Below are positions 1 through 11,427 of a DNA stretch of 41,182 nucleotides, in pieces. The translations under genes were made by a program, and so were the position numbers. The first letter of the stretch is position 1, and every line of letters starts with the position of its first letter. Origin of the DNA: Halocaridina rubra (lineage: Eukaryota > Arthropoda > Malacostraca > Decapoda > Atyidae); assembly GCA_037179515.1 (NCBI GenBank), contig JAXCGZ010011663.1, forward strand, positions 40,001 to 81,182. The letters run 5' to 3'. The notes beneath the pieces were generated by a model. It did not search any database. It was not told where the DNA came from and saw nothing but the letters and a program-made list of their open reading frames with translations.

Positions 1-491
1 ATAATAATAATAATAATAATAGTAATAGTAATATAATAATAATAACAATAATAATGATAATAATAAATATCAAAATTATAATAAAAATAATACTAACCAG
101 CAATAAAAGTAACAACATTACAACAATACAGGACAAATAGAATTATATAAACAGTAGTCACGAAAAAACAACAACAAAAAACAAAAAGCAATATTGATAA
201 TAATAATAATAATAATATTAGAAATACCAACAACAATAATATTATTAAATTGGCAAGTATATAGTAATTATGAAATGATAATAATAATGGTACAATAGTA
301 GTAATAATAAAAGAAAAGAAATTCTTAATAACAATAACAAAAAAATGAAGTAAAAAAAATCAATTATAGATAAATACAATATAATATTATTTGCAAAATT
401 ACTTTTTTTAAACTTGATGAAGCATGCTTGTAATATGGGATCAGTTACAAATAAACCATAACATAAGTTAATATTTTGGTGCTCGGTTAAG
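1..491. repeat. AT-rich ATAATA-type low-complexity DNA
   Basis: Degenerate ATA/AAT trinucleotide runs alternate with A-rich sequence, and no credible coding signal is present on either strand. Apparent open frames here are low-complexity leucine/tyrosine strings. It abuts the 3' end of the Penelope-like element on the right and may partly be that element's 3' flank. Confidence 0.8.
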
Positions 492-1753
492 TTAATTATT
501 GCAGTTTCCAAAATGTTTTCTAGTGATAATATCCTGACTTCTTACCAAATTAGAAGCATCGCTCCAATCAGTATGGTTATTGCAATCAGCATAATGCTTG
601 AACAAAGCAATGGAAGAATGACACTTTCGAACGTTATGTTTATGTTGATTGACACGAAATTCTAATGATTTGTTAGTTTGGCCAACATAATACTTATCAC
701 AGTCTTTAAATGGAATCATATATATGATATTAGAAGTGGAAACAGGACTATTTTTAATCAACATATTGCAAAAAGTATTTTCATATGTGGACACTAAAAG
801 GACATTTAATGTTTTCAAAATCTTGACTAAGCTATGACATCCCTGAAAATGGGGAATAACTATGGTATTATTAAAATTCGAAGCAACATTTCTGTCGGGG
901 AGAGATGGTCTATGAAATATGCATCTTGCAGCACTGAAGCAGATATTTAAGAACCAATTAGGATGACAAAGATTTTGTCGACTATCAAAGATTTTATCAA
1001 TCTCAACATCAAGGGATTCTGGGCTAACAATACGTAAAGCTCGGAGAAACATTGAAGAAAAAATAGACTTTTTAAGATCATGACCAGAATAAAAATCCAC
1101 ATAAGATAGATGATTTGTAGGCTTTCTAAAAGGTTGTTTATGTAACAAAAGTCTAAGAATCGCTAGCTATTATTATTTCCTTTTTCTAACGTGAATTCAA
1201 CAGCGTGAACAAAATTATTCAACTTAGTTAGAAACTCATGAACATTAATATAAGTACGAGAAAAACATAGTACAACATCAACATAACGAAATCAATGAAA
1301 ATTAGTATTTATAGGGACAATGGTTTGAAGGTACTGTCTTTCAAAAAATTCCAAATAAAGATTAGAAAGAAGAGGAGATAAGGGGTTTTCCATAGTCATT
1401 CCAGAAGTTTGTTACTAATATTTTTTTGCCAAAAACAAACTTGCATTCTGCAACACAAAGGTGAAATGAGTTCCGTAATAACTATTTTAGTTAACTGAAT
1501 AGAATGATTATCTAGTTCACAACTAAGGTAATCTAATAAGTTATTTATGGGTACTTTAGTAAAGAGGGAACAAATATGAAGAACGTTAATATTTATAGCT
1601 GGAGTGATAGCAAGATTCTTAAGTTTTCATTCAGGTCATAGGAAGTCAGTATATGGGAGGTTGATATTTTTCAGAGCAAAGGGTAGAATAAACGAACTAA
1701 AAACTTAGATAGCTTGCAATATATAGAACCAACAGAACTAATAATTGAGTGCA
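492..1753 (-). pseudogene. Penelope-like element, RT C-terminal half plus GIY-YIG endonuclease (decayed)
   Basis: Read on the minus strand, the right part (about 1690-1200) gives reverse-transcriptase blocks in shifting frames. They include an SSVGS block, CSLFTKVP, GMTMENPLSPLLSNLY (matching the family MGNPLSP block) and FRYVDVV, where the catalytic YVDD has become YVDV (about 1259-1299). A 218-aa open frame (1148-492) follows and ends in a GIY-YIG-like domain with IYMIP, YYVGQT and SLEFRVNQHKHNVR (about 620-730). RT followed by GIY-YIG is diagnostic of Penelope-like retroelements. Frameshifts, stops and the damaged catalytic motif make it non-functional. Its upstream RT portion lies at 5996-6130, beyond an LTR retrotransposon inserted into it. 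Confidence 0.88.
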
Positions 1754-1758
1754 TTGGT

Positions 1759-2238
1759 TGTGTAGGCAGGGCGAGAAGTGGGAGGTGGGTTGCATTTATG
1801 TGATGTGAATAAAGACGAAGTTTTGGGAAAGAGGGTAAGCACTGTAATCGTCATTGTTATGGTTGTTGTTGTTGTTGCTGTGTTGAGGTCTTGAGGAGCC
1901 GGTGCAGGTGTTAGGATAAGTCGTCCTGATTTTGTTTTCTATTTATTCTAGTATATTAGTACATGGCTTTATTTGCTTGTTTATAATTAGGAAGTGGTTG
2001 TGGCTTTGTGTTTCCTATGTTAGGGGAGAAGTTGGGCATTATTATTACTGGGAAGGACAGATAAGTGGCTGCTGTGTAGGCTGGTCTATCAGCCAACCGG
2101 AAAGTTTTGGCCTGCTGTTTATTATTGTCTGAGGTTGTCTAGCCTAGGCCTTCCAGTATCGACGAGTCGCGTGTGAATCTGAGAGGTGAGTGCAAACTTT
2201 ATGCGTGTTTTTTTTTATATAGGTTATTTCCGTCCACA
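1759..2238 (+). repeat. 5' LTR of the Gypsy-type element
   Basis: It begins TGTGTAGGCAGGGCGAG and ends CCGTCCACA, and aligns along its whole length with 5510-5995 with scattered substitutions and small indels. The visible divergence implies an old insertion. I could not match a tRNA primer site confidently in the bases after 2238. Confidence 0.9.
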
Positions 2239-2297
2239 AGCTATCTAGACCTAAGCCGTATGTAAGAGAGAATAGGTTAGTAGGGAATAAGCTAATA

Positions 2298-3077
2298 ATG
2301 GAGTCAACAGATTTGCGGTTAATTGAGAAGTATGATGGCAGTAAAGACGTCTTAGAGTGGTTAGATAAACTCAAGCAAGTGTGTAGGATTAGAAAAATTA
2401 GTGATTTGTGTGTGGTTATCTCGTTGCGGCTAACCGGAGGCTCTTTTTCAGTGTATCAGCAGTTTGGCGATGATGCCAAGAAAGATGCAGAAGCAGTAAA
2501 AGAGGCACTGAAATCTGCATTTGGAGCAGATTCATTTACAGCTTATAAAAAGTTCTCCAAGCGCCAAATCAAGGAAGGAGAGAGTGTAGATGTGTATTTA
2601 GCCGACTTGAAATGCTTGAGCTCATTGTTTGACTGCAGTAACGAGAAGCTATTGTCATGCACTTTTATTACTGGATTATCTGATCATGTGAAACAGGCAC
2701 TTAGGACAGGCACGTGTATTGAGAGTATGGGCTCGAGTCAGATTGTAGAAAGGGCAAGAATACTTCTGACTGAAGACTATAATACTGACACTGTATTTTT
2801 TGGTAAAGGTATAGACCATGATTAAGAGAATTTATCATGAAGTGCTGATTTTCAGTATAAGGTAAAACTGCGACTATGTTTTAATTGTGGAAAACCAAAC
2901 CACTTTGCCCGTGATTGCCTGTTGACTTGGCATGTGGAGTCAGGAAGCAGATCTATGGCATTTATTGAGTCTTGTGTGTGCTATAGATGCAGTCAATCTG
3001 GTCACATAGCAAAAGACTGTGCTTTAACCTCCAACGAGGAAAAGCCATTTGCGCCAACTTCTTCCTCCAAGAATTGA
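2298..3077 (+). pseudogene. gag: Gag with two CCHC zinc knuckles (interrupted)
   Basis: The first 175 codons (ATG 2298 to TAA 2823-2825) encode a retrotransposon Gag capsid-type domain: an LIEKYDGSKDVLEWL opening, an LRLTGGSFSVYQQF core, and a GESVDVYLADLKCL segment that matches gag of the same Gypsy lineage. After the stop the same frame continues and gives two nucleocapsid zinc knuckles, CFNCGKPNHFARDC (2877-2918) and CYRCSQSGHIAKDC (2979-3020), before a stop at 3075-3077. Gag would form the cytoplasmic particle and bind element RNA. The in-frame TAA between capsid and knuckles is probably a disabling mutation, although programmed readthrough cannot be excluded from sequence alone. Confidence 0.85.
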
Positions 3078-3079
3078 AA

Positions 3080-3373
3080 ATGGCACTGCCTGTGATTGAG
3101 ATAACTGTAAACGGAAATCAGGTGAGCGCACTTTTGGACAGTGGATGCACTAGATGTATAGTTGAGGAGAGAATGTGTCGAGTTTGGAGTAGGCAAGATG
3201 TTGGCCTAATTGGGATTAGTGGCCATGAGGTTCCCTGCAGAGGATTGGGGATTATCAACATAGGTCAATGAGGCATTGAGGCTAGAGTGCAGGCAATAGT
3301 CGTTGATCGTTGTCCGCTGAATTCTGGATTCATGCTGGGGAGGAATGGTAATGAGTTACTGGGGGGAGTATAC
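3080..3373 (+). pseudogene. Retropepsin-type aspartic protease segment
   Basis: In a frame shifted from gag, the sequence encodes EITVNGNQVSALLDSGCTR. The LLDSG catalytic triad of retroviral-type aspartic proteases lies near 3130-3145. The downstream segment (GISGHEVPCRGLGIINIG) fits the flap and second half, with a stop at 3269-3271, and homologous-looking sequence continues out of frame to NGNELLGGVY near 3345-3370. This protease would process Gag-Pol. It sits between the zinc knuckles and RT, as expected. Confidence 0.75.
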
Positions 3374-3388
3374 AGCCATTGTTGATTT

Positions 3389-4225
3389 TAGACGTACTTG
3401 CAGATTCATGTGGACAAAAGTCTGTGGGCTTATCAGACAGTGACGTTTAAAGGAACAAGGTACTGCTTAACGCGGCTTGGGTTCGGGTTGAATGTTGTGC
3501 CACTAATAATGTCAGGAATTTTGACAGCGGTGTTTGATCAGGAACAGGAGATCAAGCAACACACATCAGCTTATTTAGACGACATTTATATGGATGAAAG
3601 TGGTGTGGCATGCAGTCGAGTCATTAAGCATCTGCAAATGTGGGGTACAGCGTGTAAGAGCCCTGTTAAGGTATCAACCGGGGTGCATGTACAAGGCATG
3701 AGGGTGCAGGGTGATCCAGAAAGAAAGGGCCAGCTCAACTGGTGCAGAGACAATAAATTAGAAGGAATACCAGATGTACTGAACCAGGAGAGGGATATTT
3801 TCAATTTGTGGTCAGTTACTGGACATTTGCCAGTTTGCGGTTGGTTGAGAGTAGCTGCCTCTTACCTCAAAAGAGTAGCGAATACTCACATTGTAGGATG
3901 GGATGACGAGATCAGAGAAGAGTATGTTCGTGTCATGTTGGAAAAGATCTATCACAGATTGAATAAAAACGATCCTGCTCATTGAAGGTGGTATGTGGTG
4001 GGTGCCGAGGTGGATCTGTGGGTTGATGTGAGCTCATTAGCTATTGGTGTGGTTTTGCAAAATGAATGGAATAACTGTAGAGGATGGATCATGGTTGAGG
4101 GAGTCAGATAGCACGCACATAAACATAGCAAAGTCAGAGGCTGTTATTCGAGTGTTTTACATGGCTCTATCATGGAATATGAAGACAACACAGTTAAAGA
4201 CATATTCTTTTACTGTTTTTCACTG
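3389..4225 (+). pseudogene. pol: Reverse transcriptase (N-terminally deleted) and RNase H remnant
   Basis: The open frame to 3985 starts inside RT: IHVDKSLWAYQTVTFKG, then CLTRLGFGLN, and the catalytic box AYLDDIYMDE with YLDD at 3572-3583. It continues through the thumb/connection region (GHLPVCGWLRVA, KIYHRLNKNDPAH). The next region (about 4000-4225) contains a WVDVSSLAIGVVL RNase H motif after a frame change, then degenerates. The fingers domain that should precede the palm is missing, because protease sequence runs into palm within about 30 bp. Polymerase function is therefore lost. Confidence 0.85.
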
Positions 4226-4439
4226 ATTGACTGATGCACTGACTACCAAAGTGAGGCTGAAGACAAAAGCAGCAAGTGAGATGCTAATCTGAAGAAGACT
4301 GGAAGTCATAACCCAGATGAAAGAGGAGTATAATATAGAGTTGAGCCTCGAGCTAGTACCTAGCAAATGCAATCTTGCAGATGCTTTGATGTGGGTACCC
4401 AACCGGTGGTTGAGTTGTCAGCCCGGTGATGTGTGAGCT

Positions 4440-5510
4440 GTGGCAACTTGTCCTGACCCAGACAAGATAAGAGACATTCATCAAAATATGGGTCGTCCTG
4501 GCGTCGAACTAACAATTTACTTTGCTAAGAGGATGCATCCACAAGTTGCCCATAAGCAAGTTCAGGAAGTTGTTAGGAATTGGGAGAAGTGTAGCAGTAT
4601 AGAACCTGCCTTTCAAAAGTGGACACATGGTAGTCTGAGTGTGCTGGATGTGTGGGCACAATTGGGAATGGATGTAACACACTACAATGGAAAACATTAC
4701 CTCACCCTCATTGATTGTGGCCAAAGTTGCTTCACTATGTGGCATGAACTGGGTTATAAGGCTTGTGAGACCGTAATGCGGTTATTGCGACAGGTGCTTT
4801 GTGAATGTGGGCCCCCTCGGGAGATCTTGACTGACAATGCAGCAATTTTTAGGAGTCAAAGGTTCAAGGATTTTGTTGGTAAGTGGGGGTGTAGTCTGCA
4901 GATGATGTGCATATGTTCCAGAAGGTATTTCCATAGTCGAGAGGGTTCATCGTCCAATGAAGAGGAGAGCTGTCAGAATTCGCTCTGATATCAGAGAAGC
5001 CTTATACTTGTAAACATAACTCCATTGGATGATGTGGACGAGGACAGTGCACCCATTAATGTGGTTTACAAGTATTCGACAAGAATTAAAGGAGTAGATG
5101 AAGTCTGGGAGGAGGATGCAGGTGGCGATTGTCGGTACAAGGTAGGGGATGAGGTGTGGGTTAAGCGCCCCCAAAACAGGTGCTTCAAGAAGTTCGAGTG
5201 TGGAAAAGTAACAAGACTCAACTCTCCCCAAGCAGCAGAAGTGGATGGCATACCCAACATGTGAAAGATCTGAGGCGTCGCGCTGTGAGCATGGAGGAGA
5301 GGTCAGAGAGACTGGGAAGCAGAGGTGAGAATGAGACTGAGGATGATGAGCCTCTGCTGATAGGATTCAGCGAGAATGACACTGACTGTTCAATGAGTGA
5401 CCACCACACGGGATATGAACTTGAGGGGTAGGCTGTGGCCCCTCGGAGAAGTGGAAGGACGAGGCAGCCTCCCAAGCGGCTTGTTGTTGAATTCAACTTC
5501 AGGGGGGAGT
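4440..5510 (+). pseudogene. Integrase (frameshifted) and Pol C-terminal tail
   Basis: The open frame from 4440 shows the integrase N-terminal zinc region (HQNMGRPGVELT, then NWEKCSSIEP) and a DDE core: first Asp in GMDVTHYNGKHYLTLIDCG (about 4664-4720) and second Asp in LTDNAAIFRS (about 4828-4857). The expected Glu helix (IVERVHRPMKRRA) is recognisable at about 4930-4975, but in another frame, so a frameshift separates the catalytic residues. A C-terminal domain follows in pieces (VWVKRPQNRCFKKFECGKVT, then an RRSGRTRQPPKRL tail typical of Ty3/Gypsy Pol). Integrase would insert element cDNA; this copy is dead. Confidence 0.85.
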
Positions 5511-5995
5511 GTGTAGGCAGGGCGAGAAATTGGAGGTGGGTTGCTTTTTTGTGATGTGAATAAAGTCGAAGTTTTCAGAGAGAGGGTAGAAAGTCGAGGG
5601 GTGAGCATCGTGATCGTCATTGTTATGGTTGTTGTTGTGTTGAGGTCTTGAAGAGCCAGTGCAGGTGTTAGGAAAAGTCGTCCTGATTTCTTTTTCTATT
5701 TATTTTAGTATATTAGTACATGGGTTTATTTGCTTGTTTATAATTAGGAAGTGGTTGTGGCTTTCTGTTTCCTATGTTAGGGGAGAAGTTGGGCATCATT
5801 GGGACTGGGAAGGATAGATATTTGGATGCGGTATAGGCTGGTCTATTAGCCTACCAGAAAGTTTTGGCCTGCTGTTTATTGATGTCTGGGGTTGTCTAGC
5901 CTAGGCCTTCCAGTATTGACGAGTCGCCTGCGGATCTGAGATGTGAGGACAAATTTTGTGTGTGTTTTTTTTTATATAGGCTATTTCCATCCACA
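5510..5995 (+). repeat. 3' LTR of the Gypsy-type element
   Basis: It starts TGTGTAGGCAGGGCGAG directly after the purine tract AGGGGGGAG and ends CCATCCACA. It pairs with 1759-2238. Differences from the 5' LTR include small insertions around 5590-5600 and several point changes. Confidence 0.9.
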
Positions 5996-6130
5996 GAGGT
6001 AATACAGGCTTGTGAGTTTTTACTAATCCATAAAGATATGGTAGTCTAGGGGAATGAATATATACTTGGTCAGTTAAGGACATGTGAGAAATCATATGCT
6101 GCTCTTATTATGCCATTTTTATGCATTTCC
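5996..6130 (-). pseudogene. Penelope-like element, upstream RT fragment split from 492-1753
   Basis: On the minus strand the sequence encodes YLYGLVKTHKPVLP next to the LTR junction. This is the early RT block of Penelope-like elements (family form LYGLPKIHKP). The block that normally follows it, ISSVGS, is found on the other side of the LTR retrotransposon at about 1725-1753, in compatible frame if the insertion and one copy of its target duplication are removed. This fragment is therefore the other half of the same pseudogene. Confidence 0.8.
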
Positions 6131-6237
6131 GGAGACAAATCTGCCGGCATATATCTCTCTCGTTCTCTGTCTCTTAAAGTTTTGCTCCTGCTATTGAGTA
6201 TTCATTTAGAAATATTGAATTTCATTAGCCACCTTTC

Positions 6238-6495
6238 TTACCACTCATGTAGACTATTTAGGTCTTCTTGAGGTTCTCTACCATTTTTCTTCACAATCTT
6301 TGCATCATCTGAAAACATATTAATGAACGAATTTACAGACTCTGGCAGGTCATTAACGTATACAAGACACAAAAGTGGCCCTAAAACTGAACCGTGAGGA
6401 ACTCCACTGCTAATCCTTCTCCATTCAGACACTGAGCGTCTTACTCTAACCTTCTGTTCCCTTCCTTCTAAGTAAATGTGCGTTTGTGTGTGCAT
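6238..6495 (-). pseudogene. Non-LTR retrotransposon RT fragment
   Basis: An 85-residue minus-strand frame contains GVPHGSVLGPLLCLVYVNDLP and FINMFSDDAKIV, corresponding to RT block GVPQGSVLGPLLF.IY.NDLP and the FADD catalytic box. Here it reads FSDD, and one catalytic Asp context is preserved. It is a short scrap without EN or C-terminus. The same family seems present, more decayed, at 19.9-20.0 kb, where an LEGREQ.V block also occurs. Confidence 0.85.
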
Positions 6496-6718
6496 AATAT
6501 TATGTCAAGACCCTAGATACTTTCGATATAGCTTGTGAGACGGAATAGCTAGTATTTGCATAGTGAGTTTTTCCAATGATAAATGATTAATACTTCGAAC
6601 AGAATATCCTAACATAACCTAACCCAATCTAACTTACTAGTTAACTAACTAACCTTGCTTAACATAATACTTGTTCGTCAATTTGAAGGTAAAACGGGGT
6701 GAGTTTTTAAAATCAAAG

Positions 6719-6790
<72 letters not shown>

Positions 6791-7793
6791 AAAGAAAAGA
6801 AAAACAAAAGTATGCGTTTTCCAATTTCTTAGCTAAACGGAGATAATAATATATAGAAAATTCCTAAAATGGACTATTTTGTTACTGTAATACTTCCCAA
6901 ATCATCTTTAACAAAGATAAAGCAGTATTTCTCGTCACATTCAATTGTTTGTACATTTTTGTATCTTTTCCTGATAAGAAGAGGTAATACTTGGGATAGA
7001 ACAGCATTATTATGAAAAATATTTCATCCATTACTGTATTTAGTATACTTACAGTAAAGATACTTTGGTTTCCCTAAATACATAATCTTTTGAAGAAAAT
7101 AAGATTTTGTGATCATAGAAATGATGTTCTATGGGAGACTCGTTTGAAACAAAATGTGTAAATTTGTATTTGCTGGTTTTTAATTTTATGTGTTCCATTA
7201 TAAACTAAATTCGTTCAGATATAAGTGTATCGTATATGTCATTTACTATGCAAAAGTGATAGGAGAATCTTTCCTAATAAAAAAAATTATTGCAATATCC
7301 CTTCTTATTTGAAAATTAATCTGATTCAGTGTATGCAATATGAAAAAGTTGTTTAAACAGGCATAAGTAAATGAAATTATGCTTGTGATTCAGTGTATGC
7401 ATCTTTCCTTAGCCTAATCGATATATCAGGGTTACCAACAATTCCTGAAATGTACCGAGCTAATGTATAAACACCTAAAATCACCCTATTAAGGCATGCA
7501 GGGCTTCAATTTTGAGTTGCGTTTGATTAGTTGGGTTAGGTTAGGTTAACTTAGGTTAGTTAGGTTAGGTTAGTTAAGTACCCACTGCCTCCTACTCGTC
7601 CCTAAAAAAAAAAAATGCATATTTCGAGAAAAACATGTATCGGAATAATTCAAAATACATCGAAACTCTCGGGGGGAAAATGTGTCCAATATTGAAAGGG
7701 ATTAAAAAATTAATCTTTTCTGGAATTATATATATTTCTTCTTTATATTAACAGCATTTACGATATTAGGCATCCAGTGTCAATTCTGAATTT
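6496..7793. other. AT-rich intergenic DNA with (AT)n and TTAGG-like runs
   Basis: No coding feature is supported. A perfect (AT)n array occupies about 6720-6787. CCTAA-rich sequence lies at 6608-6655 and TTAGG-rich sequence at 7537-7577, in opposite senses. An A-run lies at 7604-7615. Confidence 0.7.
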
Positions 7794-7920
7794 ATGCAAT
7801 ATTTTCTCCATTCCCTTTTGTTTATTTACATAACAATAGGTTATATTTTATTTTTTAATGCAATATTTTCTCCATTTGCTCTTGTTTATTTACATAACAA
7901 TAGGTTATATTTTATTTTTT
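7794..7920. repeat. Two-copy 64-bp tandem duplication
   Basis: The unit starting ATGCAATATTTTCTCCATT at 7794 recurs at 7858 with only a few changes (TTCCCTTTTG against TTGCTCTTG) and ends just before the 3' boundary of the minus-strand LINE at 7921. It may be a duplicated target or 3'-flank sequence. Confidence 0.9.
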
Positions 7921-7981
7921 AAGTGTGACACCGGCACAGTCAAGCAAAATGCCTTCATCAGGCCCGTGCACGAAGAAAACA

Positions 7982-9411
7982 TTAAGACCAAGGAAAGAAA
8001 CAGGTTAAAGATAAGCAGAAATAAGGTAATGATACACAATAGTAAAGGGACTTGCTGGAAGAAGAGTCGAAGTACTGAAGACCTAGAGATATGTCAGGAT
8101 TAGGCCCTGAGATGACGATAGATTCGCTATTGAAAGGAAAATATGTTATAAGAAAGATAAAAGGAGGAAGAGAGTTCCAGAGTCTGGAGGTGGATGGGAA
8201 GAAGCATTTGCTGCACCGACCAATCCAAGAGCTACAAATCTCTAAACAGTAATTGTGAGACAAGGCCACTTAACGATTATTACACGGCCTTGTCAGTGGG
8301 GGAGGGATGCAACTCGCAAATTCATTAGAATAGCGATGGAAGTAGTAGCGATAGAAGAAAAAATATAATGACGAGAACAAAACAGATTTTGAAATTTGGA
8401 TTATGTGATTCCTCCAAGACAAGTTAGAGGCTATCTGGATTCCTAATATGTTAAGAGAATTAAGAAGGTAAATATTATTATTTTCAAAGACAACAGAGCT
8501 ATCAGAAGAAGAAGAAGACAAAGAGATAGCCAGAAACTGTGTCTTGGAAGAATTAAATTAAACTAAATTTTGGGTGCCCCACTCAGATACCCTCAGTAAA
8601 TCAGAGTTGATAATAAAATAAAGAGAGATGCAAGACTGATTACGAGTAGCAGATGAAGATTGTGAAGAAAAGGCAAAGGACAAATGAAGGGTAGAATCGT
8701 AGGTAAAAGCATGGAGAAGAGAGGAGGATGGTGAGTGAAGAAAGTCGTTGATGAAGAGAACAATCTAGGTGAAAGAACATAGCCCTTTGGAACACCTCTG
8801 GTAACAGGGAATGAGCTAGATGCTGCACTGTCAACAACTACATATATAAAATTGTCAGAAAGAAAACTGGAAGTCAGAGAACAGAGAGAAGAGTTAAACC
8901 CATAAGCAGGGAGGTAGGTAAACAGAGCCTTGTGCCAGACTCTGTCAAAGCCTTAGAGATATCAAGGGTAACTCTAAAGGATTCCCCATAGTTCCTCAAA
9001 AAAGATGACCATGCTTGAGTAAGAAAGGACAGGAGGTCACCAGTGGATCTTGCCTTGCAGAAGCCTTACTGGTGGTCAGAGATAAAGAAGTTAGATTCAA
9101 GACCTATCAAAAAGTGAGAATTGAGCAAAGTTTCGAATACTTTAGCAATAGCAGAGGTTACGGCAATAGGTCGGTAGTTTGAAGGAAAAGAGTGGCCACT
9201 CTTCTTAGGAATAACTAGAGCATGCTTCCAAGATAAAGGATAGATACTGGTTGACAGAATGAGGCAAAAAGAGGGCAAAGCACGAGAGCCAGTTAATCTG
9301 CAAACTTCTTAAGGAACGTTGCAGGGATACCATCTGTCTGGATGCCTTGTTTGTCTTTAGCAAGCGAAGAACCTTATGGACTTTGCATGAAGGAAGGATA
9401 ATGGAGGACAT
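7982..9411 (-). pseudogene. LINE reverse transcriptase and C-terminal region (frameshifted)
   Basis: Blocks in order on the minus strand are SNYRPIAVTSAIAKVFE (about 9180-9130), an ARSTGDLLSFLTQAW block, VTLDISKA with the KAFDRVWH continuation one frame away (about 8970-8930), and a GVPKGYVLSP block (about 8780-8750). The catalytic FADD box is not legible. Past it come LNILGIQIASNLSWRNHI (8430-8380), SCIPPP, and a conserved C-terminus CFFPSTSRLWNSLPP (8190-8150). At least four frame changes make it non-functional. Confidence 0.85.
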
Positions 9412-9659
9412 AGGGTTAGAGGGAGGTAAAGTATGAGGGACATGTGCACTGGAATCACTTACCTAAGAGTTGGCAGAAAAATTAGAGCCAAAGAGAGTGG
9501 TTTTGTCAGTGGAAGAGCAAGCTATAAAACCATCAGAACGAATGAGAGGGGGAAAGGTTGAGTTACAGAAGCTTTTGGGGAGGTTTTTGGCTGGAACAGA
9601 AGCATTTATCAGCAGAAAAGAAGTTAATGTCATCAACTTTCCTTCTTAAAAAGGAAACT

Positions 9660-10690
9660 TTAGACCTTTAAATATGAGCAATACAGCAGTTCCCTAGCTG
9701 AAATAAAAGCAAAGGGGGTTAAATCAGAAAGGGAGGCTTGGTATGACCAGTATGCCTGATCCCTGGCCTGAATAGCCATAGCGCAGGTGCAGTCAAACCA
9801 AGGCTTAAAGGGAGAAAAAGATTTTATAGAGAAGGGGATAAATGCCTCCATTCCCAAGGTTATGATCTCGGCATATTTTAGAGCTACCTGATCAGGGTTG
9901 TGAGATCGAAAGCAGAAATCATCCCATGGGAAGTCAAAAAGAAAGTTACGCAACCCTTCACGTTGGTTATGCTCAAAGTGCCAGAGACGGCACTGAGTAG
10001 GAGGAAATGATGAAGGGGGAACGAAAATGGAAGAGCTTGAGATCGCAGAGTGGTCACATTCACCAAGAGGGAAAAGCACAGAATACGAGTAGTTTGAAGG
10101 ATTTGAAGTAAGAAATAGGTCAAGAGTATTGACTGCATGTTCATGACGATTAGGAACATGAGTAGCATGTTTGATAATCTGCTCCAGATCGTGAGTAATA
10201 GAGAAAGCAAAGGCCTCACTTCCTCTCACTTCAGTGTGAGAAGAATTAAGCAACTCAGCATGGTGTACACTGAAGTCTCCAATATAGAGAACTTCTGCGT
10301 GTAGGTGAGAAAATAGCAAGGACTCATGGCAATAGGACAGATATCCAAAGAAAGACACAATGTCAGTGGAGTTAGGAGAGCAGTAGCAGAAGCAAAGAAA
10401 TATAGTAGTAGTGGAGAGATAGATCCTCAGCCAGAGAACATCATAGTCAGGAGATTCAAGGTTCATGAGCTTTGCAATAGGAGTGTTAGTGCTATAGTAG
10501 GCACAGACCCCACCTTTGGAATGAAAACGAGAATATAGGTAAATTAAAAGATTTGAAATGGGTCAGGGGAAGCATGGCTACACAGCTGAATTTCAGAGAG
10601 AAGGGGAGGTTAGGGAGGGAAGTACCCAAGTGCTGTCCCACAGACGAAAGATTGGAGTTCAAACCACGAATGTTAGAAACTGATGAGTGA
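9660..10690 (-). pseudogene. LINE endonuclease domain
   Basis: The minus-strand N-terminus reads NIRGLNSNLSSVGQHL (about 10680-10630), then after frame changes GGVCAYYS and LESPDYDVLWLRIYLS. The open frame 10466-9660 (268 aa) contains IGDFSVHHAELLNSS (family GDFN/GDFSVHH block), NTLDLFLTS and PLGECDHSAIS (the DH catalytic end). This is the exonuclease-endonuclease-phosphatase fold of LINE endonucleases, which nick target DNA for primed reverse transcription. The Glu-containing LSET block is not recognisable. Confidence 0.85.

Positions 10691-11427
<737 letters not shown>

Larger units (their letters stand above)
1759..5995 (+). mobile_element. Ty3/Gypsy-type LTR retrotransposon, defective
   Basis: Two direct LTRs (1759-2238 and 5510-5995, TG...CA) flank a gag - zinc knuckles - protease - RT - RNase H - integrase order. 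A purine tract (5501-5509) lies immediately before the 3' LTR. The coding region is broken by stops and frameshifts, and the N-terminal part of RT appears deleted between 3373 and 3398. The order RT before integrase excludes Copia. Flanks TTGGT (1754-1758) and GAGGT (5996-6000) could be a decayed 5-bp target duplication. The element lies inside the RT region of a Penelope-like element of opposite orientation. Confidence 0.9.
7921..10690 (-). mobile_element. Decayed Jockey/CR1-like LINE
   Basis: Read on the minus strand, it has an apurinic-type endonuclease (10690-9950), then RT blocks (9280-8400), then a C-terminal region (8330-7982) and a 3' UTR ending in an A-rich tail near 7921-7900. Many frameshifts and stops are present. 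No RNase H domain is seen. A second copy of its 3' end lies at 35641-36072. Confidence 0.85.

Noticed and set aside
1932..2132. A 66-residue plus frame in the 5' LTR
   Set aside because: Lies entirely in LTR sequence and is not conserved as a frame in the 3' LTR.
7537..7577. Telomere (TTAGG)n
   Set aside because: The run is short and irregular (TTAGG mixed with TTAACTTAGG and TTAGTTAGG) and lies internally; not a telomere.
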